From assembly GCA_030789695.1 (NCBI GenBank), contig CM061142.1, positions 565,741,281-565,805,280 on the forward strand: DNA of 64,000 nucleotides, given 5' to 3'. Position numbers and translations under genes: made by a program. How positions within the stretch are numbered: position 1 is the stretch's first letter; each line of letters starts with the position of its first letter. Below, piece after piece: positions 32,432 through 44,199 of the stretch. The notes beneath the pieces are model-generated. The model worked only from the letters and a program-made list of their open reading frames with translations, was not told where the DNA came from and did not search any database. The stretch is from Scilla litardierei (Eukaryota > Streptophyta > Magnoliopsida > Asparagales > Asparagaceae).

Positions 32432-32773
32432 ATGAAATTTACATTGCCTACCATACCCGAGGAACTCGAGGAGGAGGCCAAAGCAGTGCATCGCAAAGAG
32501 GCCTTGCTAGCTGAGCTAGAGCTTACCGTTGCAGAGGACTCTATTCGGGATGATGATACAGATATTCACATGGAGCCCAAGTATTACCCACCTTCAGTTG
32601 AGCTTTTGCAACCACCTCCACCATGTGCTACGGCAGGAGACCAACCATCAGATCTTACCGCTCCCACTCAGGGAGATATTTTTACACATTCCATTTCTGA
32701 ATCATGTAATCCATTTGACATTTATTTTGATTCAGATATTTTTGCCACGTCGTACCTTTTGCAGAACACATAG
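32432..32773 (+). CDS. LARD-like element ORF b (113 aa), acidic
   Basis: It starts MKFTLPTIPEELEEEAKAVH. It is acidic and proline-rich (YYPPSVELLQPPPPC) with no recognised motif. It follows ORF a after a gap holding KKKMKF-like basic codons. It may be a degenerate gag or filler of a non-autonomous element; the evidence for real coding is weak. Confidence 0.35.
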   Translation: MKFTLPTIPEELEEEAKAVHRKEALLAELELTVAEDSIRDDDTDIHMEPKYYPPSVELLQPPPPCATAGDQPSDLTAPTQGDIFTHSISESCNPFDIYFDSDIFATSYLLQNT

Positions 32774-33099
32774 GATTATGGACCGGATGTATGCTTGGAC
32801 GTGTCACTAATTAAGGGTCACGCCGAGGAGCACATCGAGGAGTCACCTAATGAGACCCACACTCATACACCAGAGTTGCCTGAAGAACCCAAAACGAACG
32901 ACGAGGAAATGCCATACGTAGTACACGAGAGCAGAGATATATTTTCAGGGAAGTATCGTCAACCTATTTTTATTTTACATATTTCATTTGAAGACCTTCT
33001 TTGGAAAACTTTTATTTTGGGGAAAATAATCCACATCAGATTGATGTGGCTTATCTCTTTTAGGGTACAAATGGAGTCCTTGGTGAGATGCTGAGAGCC

Positions 33100-34790
33100 G
33101 CATTATTGGAATCTGATGGAGTCCGTGGAGACACGCACCTGGCGGAGCCACGGAAGGTGCAGTTGGAGCAGCTGCCTGCACCGACAAAGATACTTGATCC
33201 GCCTTTTGCTACAGGTGGTATCAATCCAGTAGTGTAAATGTAGTGTAAATTTTAATGCTTTGAATAATCACGAATCCTATCGAGAGAGAACCGTATATGA
33301 CTTTTATGCTCTTCTAGTTTAATAAATTCACCCAATATGATGGTTGATCAATCATCTTTTGCACCCCACCCAATTCCATGATATAACTGCCTGCCCTTAT
33401 ATTATAATGCTTACTTTGCATCTCTCCCATTTTTTATGCCTATGTGTCCACACCGGGCACCATATGAAATAGCTTGGGGGAGAGAGTATTTTATTGTGTA
33501 ACTCCCTATTTTGTCACTGTCCTCTATCCATGTCATGCACACATTTAGGAGAATGTGACGTTTAAGATTGGGGAGCGCACAGTGCACGCACTTTGCTTCG
33601 TCGTGAAACACACTTTAAAATTATCAGATGAACCATGTTCACCTCTCTATTTATGTCTCATATGCTTCATTTTCTATGAAATATTGTGGATTTTTTAATG
33701 AACTCTGGTATCTGTTATATTAGAGTTCAATTCCTTGATTAGAGTATCATTATTAATATGCTTTTTCATAGTAAAACCCATAGTTTCACAACCGTATTCT
33801 CGAAACAGTTGGGCTAAAATGAATGAATCAAAAATCTGAAAATTATTTGACTCTTACGTCATTTGATTGATAATTCTATTGCTTCATGGATGTTTAGTAA
33901 TTCAAAAGAGATAAGAAAATCCCACGACAACCAAAGTAGTGATGATTAGAATTCCTGAAACTGAGCCATGTCTAGATTCTATGCTTTTTCTTTTTCTTTT
34001 GTGAATAGCCAATAAATGATTTTTGATCATGTTTTGCATTACATTGCATTTACGTGAGTTTGCAAAAATCCCAATAATACAAAAACCAAACAAATATCCT
34101 AAATAAAAGGCTCTATGGGTTCTTTGTAACTCGATGCCCTAAGACCGTCTGGTCTGGGATGCATATGCCGCCTCTTGTATATATTGAGTTATCTCGTGTA
34201 TATAAAGAAAGAAAAATATGTATATATAAGAAAATTATATAGCCAAAAACAATATAAAAGCACAAACATCCCATATCCTTACCCCACTTTCTATATAGAA
34301 TAGAGACTTGGTGATGGGTTTTAGGAGTCATGAACGAGCGTAGTGTGGTGACGCCTTACTTGAATTTACTAACTCATTCCGTGAAGCTAAATAAAACATC
34401 ATGCATGCTTGAAACTATTTGATCATGAATATTTATACTGCTTAGAGAATGAGTTGTGGACGTTGGAATCATTTCTGTAAACTTAGTATATTTCGTGATA
34501 AACTATGATAAGATGTAGCTCTATTCTCATTTCATTATTTATCGAGTTCATAACATTTATTGAAATCCAATATATGTTCATTTGAGCGAGACTCAAGTAT
34601 TTTGCATGAATGTGTGTTCTGATTATATATTGGTGTGTGTTCACGTATTCTTGCAACCACAAGTCCATTTAATTACTGAGTTTAATAATGAGCCCCTTTG
34701 AAGCCATCACACTTCACCACCTCACCTTTCCTTTGTATTCCTCTCCCAGTCTCGCTTCTTACTAGTCTTCCTTGAGGACGAGTAAGAGGA
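33100..34790. other. Non-coding interior of the LARD-like element
   Basis: This is AT-rich DNA with short frames only and no pol motif on either strand. A purine-rich AGCTTGGGGGAGAGAG at about 33472 resembles an extra polypurine tract. The sequence leads to the true tract next to the right LTR. Confidence 0.6.
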
Positions 34791-34804
34791 AGCTTGGGGG
34801 ATTT
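34791..34804 (+). other. Polypurine tract of the LARD-like element
   Basis: AGCTTGGGGGATTT ends directly at the right LTR start (34805). The preceding CTTGAGGACGAGTAAGAG is the context usually seen before gypsy-type 3' LTRs. Confidence 0.85.
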
Positions 34805-36896
34805 TGATGTGTCATAATATTTCACATTTTATCTACATGTTTACATGTCAAAATAATTTCTTAAATCCCAATTTATTACGCTTTTGTGTTAATGACTGGA
34901 ACTATTTGACTCCGAGAGCGTTTGTTTGCATTTCAGGGAAATTCGAGCGATTTGGAGCATGTTGGAGAGGTGGACATGATCATCGACGCCGGAGCATCAA
35001 GGGCATCGCATTCAAGGAGCTCGTGTTGCTGGAGAGGAGCAATAATAGGAAGAAAAGGAACAAAGAAGAGAAGAAGGAGAGTGAAGAGAGAAAGGATACG
35101 CCAAGGAGCTTTCCCAGATCGATCGGTCGAGCGGCTACCCTGCTCGACCGAGCTGTGATCCCGTAGACGAGAGGCCAAGAGCTCAAAGGGGTGCTCGGGC
35201 GAGTGACTCGACCTGCTCGACCTAGCAACCAAGTCTCTCACCCAAGCCAGTTGTCAGGAGGGCCCAAGAATTTGCCATGCAACTCTCTGGAAGTTTGGCT
35301 TTTGATTCGCTCGGTCGAGCGAGTTGCCATTCGACCGAGCGACATCGTGTTCAACCAAGTGACATCAATTCCATTGAGTCGAAGCATGGAAGCCCCAAGA
35401 GATGCTCGATCGAGCGCTAGGGCTCGCTCAACCGAGCGACCCAAGCCGCTCGGTCGAGCGGGGTAGAAATGGCCGATGGCGCAGATTTCAGGACATCCCT
35501 TCACTCTTTCAAGTTCTTTTATCACCAGATATTTTACAGTATTTTTATTATATTTTTCCCAGTTAGTAGACTTCATAACAATTCCAACGCTACCAAGAAC
35601 GTGCCAATCGAAAGTCGGATGATCCCTAGGGAATTTCTGCAAGTTGGCAAATCTGTGTTGGAATCTGTGCTGAAATCTGTGCTCGGACAAACTGTGCACA
35701 CGCTCGACCGAGCAGCTTGGCACAGCCAGCCCGAGCGACATGGGTAGCAAGCACGGGTTCAACTTAGTTTAGGGTTATTTTGGGGGTTTTGGTGGATATA
35801 TATATGGATTGAGCAGCCATTGTTAGGGCGGCTTCTCTTTTGTTGGGAGAGTTGTCTTTAGGGTTTGGAGGCCCTTTCAGAGGCTAGGCTACGCATCGGC
35901 CCCCTTCTTGATTATTATGTATCGGATACCTATTAAGCTAAGTGTTTTCCTTTGTTAATCTCTTTATTTCTTTCGCATTTGTTTGTGATGTTAATTTCAG
36001 TTGTTTCCATGTCTTTTTCTATGGTTGAGTAGATCTATTTCTAAGATTAGGGAAGACCCCTAGGATTCTAGGGGTTGGATGATGGATTAACCTTAGTTGG
36101 ATGAATCTAGGGTTGACCCACGATAGTTTGAACATAGGATTTTGGGGGATTAGCCCTAGATTTGGAGGATCGTGAAAGCGCCTCCACGTTCTAGGAAGGA
36201 ACCCCAAGAATCTGATTATGGCTTACTGGCCATTTCTAGGGCTCGTGATTACGAGAGTGACTCGATAGCTAGGGGTGATCACTAATCTCCGATCCTCTAG
36301 TCGGTGATTACGACAGTAGCCCGATTGCAAAACCAACCTTTGGTGTAGTATCGCATTCCATAGACCACGCGAGTGAATACGGATTGTAGTACGGGATCAA
36401 GTGTCGAGCGTAATGCACGTGTCCCCATGCGTAGCCGATAGCGAAAGCACGGCCCGCATAGGGTGGCATTAGATGGGCGCGACGACGGAAGTCAAATGCT
36501 TGTTTCCATCTACGGATGTGACACTCCTACCCTCATCCATCGCCCAACGAAATCTCTTTTAACATGTTGTCCGAATCCGAAAGTCCTAGTGGGGATTCCC
36601 GATACCCTAGTGATACTTCGCTCAATTGTTTCCCTTTGTTCTTTTTGTGTCCTTTTGAGTTCGGATGTGCCTTGCCCATCGTGACACCCTCGTATTCCAC
36701 ACCCATCACCATCATGACACTCCATAATCCATCTCCACCTAATAAGACATCGAATCCTAACCCATCCTATGATCGATAGGTAGTGTGACAATCACATCCC
36801 TGTGTATACGAAACAAGCTCGCTGATATAACCATATACCGTACGCTTGCGGTAAAACGATAATCACGCTTTCGGGTGCAAGTCCGGAACCCGAACA
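34805..36896 (+). repeat. Right LTR of the LARD-like element (2.09 kb)
   Basis: It starts TGATGTGTCATAATATTTC and ends GGAACCCGAACA, then ATCTT. TATATATATA is near 35799. Around 35110-35470 and 35700-35745 it holds a dense group of CTCGACCGAG and GCTCGGTCGAGCG palindromes. It preserves the intact site of the solo-LTR insertion (near 35360). Confidence 0.9.
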
Positions 36897-36901
36897 ATCT
36901 T

Positions 36902-37232
36902 CAAGAAGAAGATAGGTGTGGATGGGACAATAGAAACGTATAAGGCCAGGCTTGCTGCAAAAGGTTATCGTCAGATTCTAGGAATAGATTATGACGAGAC
37001 TTTCTCATCAGTCGCCATGCACAAGTTTGTCCAAATCGTACTCACTATTGCTGCCTATTATGACTTTGAGATCTGGTAAATGGATGTAAAGACCGCGTAT
37101 CTGAATGGTGATTTACAATAGCAGATTTATTTGACTCAGCCAGAAGGTTTGTAAGTTAGTAGGAGTAAAGGGAAAGCGTGTAGTCTGCAAAGGTCCATTT
37201 ATGGACTTAAGCATGCATCCAAGAGTTGGAAC
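36902..37232 (+). pseudogene. Copy 3 reverse transcriptase, middle part
   Basis: It continues RT directly after the second ATCTT copy: KKKIGVDGTIETYKARLAAK, ILGIDYDETFSSVAM, MDVKTAYLNGDL and LQRSIYGLKHASKSWN. There are stops at the W-Q and other positions. At 37233 it is cut by an inverted LTR (TGTTGGATCTCC). The YVDD part is missing. Confidence 0.88.
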
Positions 37233-38599
37233 TGTTGGATCTCCAGGCACACCAAATACACTAGGGGATGAATAATGTAAATCACGATGATATTGCAAAA
37301 TTAAAAGTTAATAAAAAATTGCAATAAGAATGTGAAAATAAATGAACACAATCCAGAATATTCCAAACGCAAACACAGAGATTTATCCGGGTTCGGATCC
37401 TTATGATCATATGTCCAGTTCTCTACCCCATAGAGATTTCAATCAACTAAAACACTTGATCCCCGCAAGTAATCAACATACAAAGATGCCAACACTCCCC
37501 GTGTTACAAACTTGTACAATCTCTTCAACAAGAGATTCACCAAATAAAGTAAAAGAAAGTGTATAAAACAATATCACATATAGCCTTGATAATATTGGAA
37601 TTATAGCGCAACGTTGGTGATGGAATCTCCAAGGTTTAAGATATGATATGAATTGTGGCAGAACACTCTTGGAAATTGGACTTCCTAAAGGGGCAGAATT
37701 TCTGCAGAAGTTCCCCTATAAAAATCTGAAAATCACACACTTTCTAGAGAGAAAACTTAAGAAAAGAGAGTGTGAGTGAATTTTCGTGTATTTTAGGCAA
37801 GGGTCTGGAGGTCTATTTATAGTCCAAAAAGTTGGTTTTCTAATGTTAGACAACTGCCTAAATTTTCAAAAAAATTCTGAGCCACTTTTCCAAAAATAAG
37901 TCGACTAGGCAAAAGTATTAATCGACTAATAATGCTGCTATGTTAGAAAATGACTGCTGAAGTGTCCTTTGACAGGAGATGGTTAATAAATGGCTATAAA
38001 CTGCTATAAACGGCTAGATACTGTCCAAATATATCTGTTTATAGGAAGTTATAACTTCCATTAATTAATTAAAAATTAATTAATAGAAAACAGTTAAAAT
38101 AACTGCTGTTATAACTATTTGAAAAACTGTCTGGTAGACCAGGAAAATCTATTAGTCGACTAGGAACAAAAATTTAAGAAATTTTCAGAAACTGATCCTT
38201 ATGATTGGAAAATATATTTTGACCCAAACTTATTTTTTTAATAAAATAAGAAATTGTATTAGTCGAATACGGGAAAGTGTTGATCTGCTAATTTTCTGAA
38301 GTTTGGATTTTGAGGCTGAGTCCAAAAGAACTAAGATAGAGTATTCTCAAGGCTTTAACAATCTAAAGTTATGCAAGAATAAAAAGTAAAATTACATCAA
38401 CTTTCTCAAGATATTAGAATTTATCGCTTGAGCTTCGTCTTGCATTTTGATGCTTTATTTTGCAAAGTAACTTGATGATTGTCATATGTGAAGAAGTTGA
38501 TCTTGATAATCTGCATCCAAAGAGTTAGTATACACATATATATTCCAAATGATTGTATCATCAAAAACTTTACGAGAAGAAAACTTTATGTTTCCAACA
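37233..38599 (-). repeat. 3' LTR of element C (1.37 kb)
   Basis: The ends are TGTTGGA/TCCAACA. On the minus strand it follows a polypurine tract at 38601-38614 (AAAAGGGGGGAGGA). It is AT-rich with no real coding frame. The other LTR is absent. Confidence 0.85.
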
Positions 38600-38600
38600 T

Positions 38601-38614
38601 CCTCCCCCCTTTTG
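38601..38614 (-). other. Polypurine tract of element C
   Basis: The minus strand reads AAAAGGGGGGAGGAT before the LTR start TGTTGGAAAC. A second purine-rich tract (AAAGGGGGAGAAAA, minus strand) lies at about 39525-39540, near the end of the extra frame region. Confidence 0.8.
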
Positions 38615-39928
38615 ATGATTACAATATACCTATATATTAAAACATATCTGTTTTTGAATTCTAGGGCTGACTAGGACAAGCTGACTAAGACAAACAGATT
38701 GATAGAAAGACGGCTTGGATTTAATCTTGAAGAACGAGTGGCTGAGATGAGAATTTGTTGAAAGTTTTGGGGGGAAAACATTTCTAGGGAAATGAAAGTT
38801 TATTGGGAAATGAAACTTTATGTGGAATGAAAGTTTATAAGGAATAGTAGAGTGCATGCAATTAATGCATTTGGGGAAAAAAACATTAACTTGCACTTAA
38901 TGCTGCAAATGGAATGTTGTTACAGATCGAATGATCTCTCGCTCAACGCGGGCCCACCGTCTCTTCGACCCATGGGAAAAGGATGAGAATAATTTCCCGT
39001 GTCGAATGTGCCCACTAAATTTTTTTACGCTAATTTGTTGTTCCGCGTCGAAGGCGCCCGTGCCGCTAAATATTTTTACGCTTATTTAGTGTTCTGCGCA
39101 ATTTTGGCTGTGCAAATAACTTTCTGGGGAATAAAGATTTCGCGGGGGAAATCTTAAATGAACCGTGCCCGCGGGCATGGGTCATGACTAGTCTAATGAT
39201 AATATGAAATATATGTGATTGTAAAGAAATATTTTTAATTGTAAAGCTCCCGCTGAATATATGCTTTATAGAATGAACAATCAATTTGCTAATGTGAATG
39301 ATTGTATAACAATGTAATATCAATTAGCAAATACATATATCATAAAAAATGAATGTGTGTAAAAAGAGCTTTAGATCATTGGGAATGATAGTAAAAGTTC
39401 CTTTGTAGTGAAAAACATGTATATGTGTGCATATTTAATATTTAATATTTAATATTCCATATGCATAAACACATATTTAATAGTGTTCATATTTAATATT
39501 CCATATGCATAAACATTTCATATTTTTCTCCCCCTTTGAAATTATCAAAATAAATGGGTTGAAATTCGGCCAATGAGCAAATTAATCGACTAAAGAAATT
39601 TCCTGGTCGACTAATCAGTGCAGAATTCTGAAAAACAGTGAAGAAATAAAACAAACTGAACTTCCTTAAAGCAATATAAGTATTACAAGGATAAGGCCAT
39701 ACATAGGACCGAGGACGTGTGAGTCAACAACAACTTAACATACAACAACTTAAATCAACTAAACCAAAAGAACCAGAGTACATACTGACTGATAGTCCTA
39801 GTCAAACTACAACAACTTACAAACAATCACCAAGCAACACAACCAAAACAACAACCAGTCATAACTAAGAATTAGTCGACTAACTGATAGTCCTAGTCGA
39901 CTAATAACCGAACGATGCCTGAAATCAC
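38615..39928. other. 3' untranslated region of element C
   Basis: This is AT-rich and non-coding. 38661-38709 resembles 18045-18095. GTCGACTAA/TTAGTCGAC-type motifs recur in this element, both here and in the LTR and RT-proximal part. Short frames at 38630-39323 have no support. Confidence 0.5.
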
Positions 39929-41129
39929 TTAATACGGTTGAAGAGGATGCTGCGACGTGGAAGGGGAATATGGGGACCATCGTTCGAGGAGACTGAGGAT
40001 CTGGGCTTGACTGCTTTGGGAAGTCTCGAAGCCCTTGTTCACGGTGGATGTGATGCTCTCTAGACGCGTTTCAAAACCGCTCAAATGTTCCTGCACTTCC
40101 GCAAATCCTTTGTTAACATCCTCGCTCAAGTTGTCAATCTGTGTTTGGAGAGTGGCGCGATGAGGAGGAGGATTATTGGGATTAACACCAAAACGGTGAC
40201 GACGGAGAGAAGTTTTAACGGGGCAATCTTCTTCTTCATTTCTAGGAGGAGGAGGAGGTAAGGTCATGTGGCTAAGGACCGGACGATCGAAATTGATGGT
40301 AGGAAACACGAAAAATTCACCAACAAGAGGGATATTGAAGTGTTTGATAATCCGGGTGATGGTGCATGGTAGGTAGATATTTGTTGAAACGGGCTTGGTG
40401 AGTACCATCATGATAGCTTAAGCCCAATTCACCTTCAAACCGCCAACAATGGCGTAAAGAGAAAGAGGAAGATGGTTGCTAACATAGTTTAAGGATCCGT
40501 ATTTGGGAAGGAGGTTGTAAATGAGGATCTTGAAGATGAGATGTAGAGTAGGAGGCAAATCAATTGCGCTCATTCCCACACGGAAGGTTGGGCTTAAGCT
40601 AGCAAGAACATTGGTGTTATCTATGGGAAAGCCAAGGTCAGAGACATTAGAGCGAGGGATACCTAAGCATTCGGCAAGAGAAGTGTAGGTAAGACGAATC
40701 TCGTGGCCTTTGACAATGGAATCAAAATAGACATCGCCATCATCATGGGTAACTTCCATATAGGCGTAGAATTCCTTAACAAGGCTTGGATAGCTGGAGA
40801 CAACCTCAACATTACTCCATATATGGAGGAGGGAGACATCATGAAGAAGATTGAAAACAACATAGTTGATGATTTTGGAGTCGTTGAAATCTACGAATCT
40901 CTCCAGGTAAATGGGGTATTGGCAATGGAATCAAATTTTTCGCGGGCTTCGACAGAGTTGAAGACCAAGGGCCGGCGGCCAGAGGGATTTGGGCGACAAG
41001 AGGAGGAGGAGGCCATCGGAGAATGATATCTAAAGATGAAGGATCTTTTGGACCAAGTGGATGGGGGTTTTTGCATGGTGGAAGTGAAGAAGAACCCATT
41101 GATTTAAATAGAGAAAAAGAAGATTGCAT
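39929..41129 (-). pseudogene. Extra 3' ORF of element C (putative plant transposon protein type)
   Basis: The N-terminal part is MASSSSCRPNPSGRRPLVFN and AREKFDSIANTPFTWRDS. A frameshift follows near 40890, then EVVSSYPSLVKEFYAYMEVT, GDVYFDSIVKGHEIRLTYTS and LAECLGIPRSNVSDLGFPI, typical of the plant-specific Transposase_32-like family (PF20167, from memory). An in-frame TAA at 40418-40420 is followed by the C-terminal part, with PPPPPRNEEEDCP and a heptad-like LQTQIDNLSEDVNKGFAEVQ coiled coil. In SIRE-like elements this position holds the so-called env-like frame. Function unknown; broken here. Confidence 0.7.
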
Positions 41130-41823
41130 TTCGAAATTTGAAAGAAAAACTGAATTGGAACCAATTGAAAACTTCCCTTAACTTCTCTAGACGTTGAAGA
41201 ACCGATTGGTGCAGAAAATGGTGGAAGAAAACAGTCGAAATCGCAGTTTTTCGAAAAAATGTAGTTTTCTGGTCAACTAGTCGAAACTTCTAGTCGACTA
41301 ATCGAGACACAGAAAATATTGTAATGTGGAAGATACGAAAATTGCGATTTTTTATTGAAAAAAGCGTTCAATAGAGAGGACGAAAGGACATGTCCTATTA
41401 CTGGTACCTAGGGAATAGAAGTACTAGGACAAGACTAGACAAAGGACCTTTCCAATGCCTTGTACTTTGGTCTTATTGGAGGGAAAGTCAAAAGTTTTGA
41501 ATAGGTTTGTTTCTAGTGGATTCAAAAATCAGTTTGACCGATCAGAAATTTTAATATAAAAAATTAAAAATTTATAGATATATCTGAGATATAATAATAC
41601 CTAGCGGCCTAGTCGACCAAAACTATCTGCTAATCAACTAATAAAAATATAAAATATTTCTGAAAATTCCAGAAAAAGTTTATATTGATAATAATATAAT
41701 GTATAACTATAACCTATAGTTGAAATTCCGATTCACTAACTATACCAAGTTCTCTTCTAAGTTTTAGAAAAGTCTCTTCTTTAAGAGGCTTAGTCGGTAT
41801 ATCGGTAATTTGATTCTTAGTAT

Positions 41824-42690
41824 CTATATACTTAAGAATAATATCACCTTTTGGATATGATCTTCCAAGAAATGGTGACGTATATCTATGAGCTTAGTAC
41901 GTGCATGATGTACCAGATTTTTGGATAAATTTATAGCACTAATGTTATTACACATGATTGGACATATGTTACATTTAATGCCACAATCTAGAATCGTTTC
42001 TTTCATCCACAAAATCTGTGCACACGCTAAACAAGTGGCAATATATTCCGCTTTAGTAGTAGATAAAGAAACAGAGTTTTGTTTCTTACTAAACCATGAT
42101 ACTAATGCATAAACTAAAAAGTGGCAAGTTCCACTTGTACTTTTATGATCAGTTTTGCAACCAGCAAAATCTGTGTCACTATATGAAACTAGATCAAATG
42201 AATTTGATTTTGGATAATATAAACCAAAATCAGATGTGTGTTTGTTATACCTAATTATCCGTTTGACAGCAGTCAAATGTGATAACTTAGGATCAGACTG
42301 ATATCTAGCACATATACAAACAGAAAACATAATATCTGGTCTACTTGCGGTAAGATAAAGTAATGATCCAATCATAACTTGATATAATGTTTGATCAACA
42401 TTCTTACCATTTGGATCTTTATCAAGATTTGATGATGTATCCATGAGAGTACGCTTTTCTGCAGAATTCTCTAATCCAAACATTTTGATGAGTTCTTTTA
42501 TATATTTACTTTGGTGTATAAATATACATTCCTTCATTTGCTTGATTTGAAGTCCAAGTAGGTCAATTCACTCATGTGACTCATCTCAAATTCATTCTGT
42601 ATTTCCTTAGAAAATTCTTGACAAAGAGAATCATTAGTAGAACCAAAAATTATGTCATCAACATATATTTGTATAATAATAACATCAGAA
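41824..42690 (-). pseudogene. Element C reverse transcriptase C-terminus and RNase H
   Basis: It starts at the catalytic YVDD (IIIQIYVDDIIFGST) and continues to QNEFEMSHMSEL. After a frame break it reads ECIFIHQSKYIKELIKMFGL, IGSLLYLTASRPDIMFSVCI, then RNase H with VSYSDTDFAGCKTDHKSTSG, SLSTTKAEYIATCLACAQ and IDIRHHFLEDHIQ. Catalytic acidic residues are visible. The N-terminal half of RT is missing because of the junction with B2. Confidence 0.88.
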
Positions 42691-42691
42691 T

Positions 42692-43730
42692 CTATATGTG
42701 AAGGATCTTCAGGATCTCATCTTCACATTGTTTTGTTATCGGATCATGGTAGGTCAAACTTTTTGTATCCCACGTTATAATTTGCTTTGCACCAGATTTC
42801 TCAGTGTTTGGGCCTATTTTGGGGAAACTAGTCTCATCAAAATCACAGTATTCAAGATGTGCCTTAAATGCGTCCCCCATTTGGGGTTATAGGTATCTTA
42901 TAAGTGAGGGTGAGTCAAACCCTACATGGATACCTAGGCGACGTTGAGGACCGTTTTGGTGCTATGTGGTGGTGCATTGGGGATTTAAACTGCGCGACTG
43001 AAGATTCTCAGATGAGAAATGTTCGATGGCATTCCATATGCAAGTTGCATTGGAGACTCTGACCTCCAGAGGGTCTTATTTTCATTTACGATGCATCATA
43101 CAGAATTTGCATGTCCCCATGCATCCACCGGTAATCGGGGTATCATTAACAATGGACGTGCAATCCATTGGAGTCTATATATCAGTGACTCTGCCGACCC
43201 ATTTTGGGTATGAACATGCAACGCTGTATGTTCATTTTCTATTCCCGTTGCTTGGCAGTACTCTTGAAATAACTGTGAGGTAAATTTCCCAACATTAACC
43301 AGACTTATTTTCTATATTTGATAGTCTGGAAAATGTGCCTGCAACATTTTTATTTTTGTACCGATTGCTTTGGAAAAGCAAAGTTGCGGGTCTGTAGTAG
43401 ACACACATACGAATATTCTGAGGATGCATTTATCAGTACAATGAAGTACCAAAATAGCCCACTATGGGGTGGAATTTTTCCACATCTATCTCCTTATATT
43501 CTTTTTTTTTGAGAAAGCGTGGAGATTCTTTTTCAACTTTTCGTAGAAATGGCCTTGTAATTAGTTTTCCCTTATAGCAAGAGATGCGAGGGAATTCTTC
43601 CTTTTGAAGAATCTTCTGGTTATTCAAGTCATACTCATAGGATAAGATGTAGTGCATCATCACTAATCCAAGGTGGCAAAGTCTATCATGCCAGAGTAAA
43701 AAAACTTGGCTGATATCGGACACTTCAGGT
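42692..43730 (-). pseudogene. B2 GAG-pre-integrase and integrase, truncated
   Basis: GAG-pre-integrase reads VFLLWHDRLCHLG and SCYKGKLITRPF (43720-43550). Integrase follows in several frames. Recognisable, by comparison with B1, are the region around 43200-43330 (terminal part of the catalytic core) and the tail GDAFKAHLEYCDFDETSFPK, TWDTKSLTYHDP (42880-42710). Numerous frameshifts. The end coincides with the junction to element C. Confidence 0.75.
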
Positions 43731-43889
43731 GCTCCATTTTATTCCGCTTCCTTTCTCCGAATCTTTGTATGGTAGAGGCCTGTAAGGCACTCAAAACATT
43801 CAAGTATGGATTTTAATCCTTTTTCTTGAGACGTTACATACAGTAATTCGTTTTTCATTTACAATGGAATCTGTTGAAACAGATGTCCT

Positions 43890-44199
43890 TGAAACTTAGA
43901 AAGTTTCTTTTGGAATTCAGAGAGAATAGTGCATCCATTATTTTTGTTTCTGTGTCATTTGGGGGCAACAGTGTTACGTTCCCCAGATCTTCAATATGGC
44001 CCTGATGTTGGGCTTTGTGTTGAAAGATCGTATGTGTTTATTGTCTACTAATCAGTCATGAGAGCAGTTCATCTATTAAAAGATGAATAATATAGGCACA
44101 TGCATTTTCAGATAAACATTTTCATTCAAAACAAATTACGTAATTAAAATGCTCTCGTAACATGAAATGTTCTAAACAATTTACTAAGATAAAAAATAG
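43890..44199 (-). pseudogene. B2 protease region
   Basis: This is decayed sequence between gag and GAG-pre-integrase. The position and a few phrases comparable to B1 place the protease here, but I could not identify an intact active site. Low confidence in details. Confidence 0.4.

Larger units (their letters stand above)
27622..36896 (+). mobile_element. Non-autonomous gypsy-type LTR element (LARD-like)
   Basis: LTRs at 27622-31558 (interrupted) and 34805-36896 start TGATGTGTCATAATAT and end CCCGAACA. The 5-bp duplication ATCTT flanks the whole (27617-27621 and 36897-36901). A tRNA-Asp-type primer site follows the left LTR and a polypurine tract (GCTTGGGGGATTT) precedes the right one. Without the inserted solo LTR the left LTR is about 2.05 kb, against 2.09 kb on the right. 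The 3.2-kb interior has no protease, RT or integrase, only two short acidic frames. It would depend on an autonomous partner. Confidence 0.9.
22555..37232 (+). mobile_element. Angela/BARE-like Ty1-copia element, copy 3 (nested, 3' part missing)
   Basis: The plus-strand element has a 5' LTR (22555-24368), primer site, leader with three hairpins, a collapsed gag, protease, integrase and RT. Its RT is interrupted by a gypsy-type element at 27622-36896 and resumes at 36902. It is cut again at 37233 by the LTR of a SIRE-like element. The 3' RT, RNase H and 3' LTR are not found in the window. Coding regions carry many stops. Confidence 0.85.
37233..42690 (-). mobile_element. SIRE-like Ty1-copia element C, 3' half only
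   Basis: On the minus strand it reads RT from the YVDD motif (42690 on), RNase H, an extra 3' frame, a polypurine tract and a 3' LTR (38599 down to 37233). YVDDIIFGSTNDSL and the extra frame after RNase H resemble SIRE-type elements (family knowledge). Everything 5' of YVDD is missing, and the DNA switches at 42690/42691 to element B2. The left end cuts copy 3 RT, so this LTR end is a genuine insertion border. Confidence 0.82.

Noticed and set aside
37385..37400. GGGTTCGGATCC-like T-arm considered as a tRNA gene
   Set aside because: No matching acceptor, D or anticodon arms; it is inside the element C LTR.
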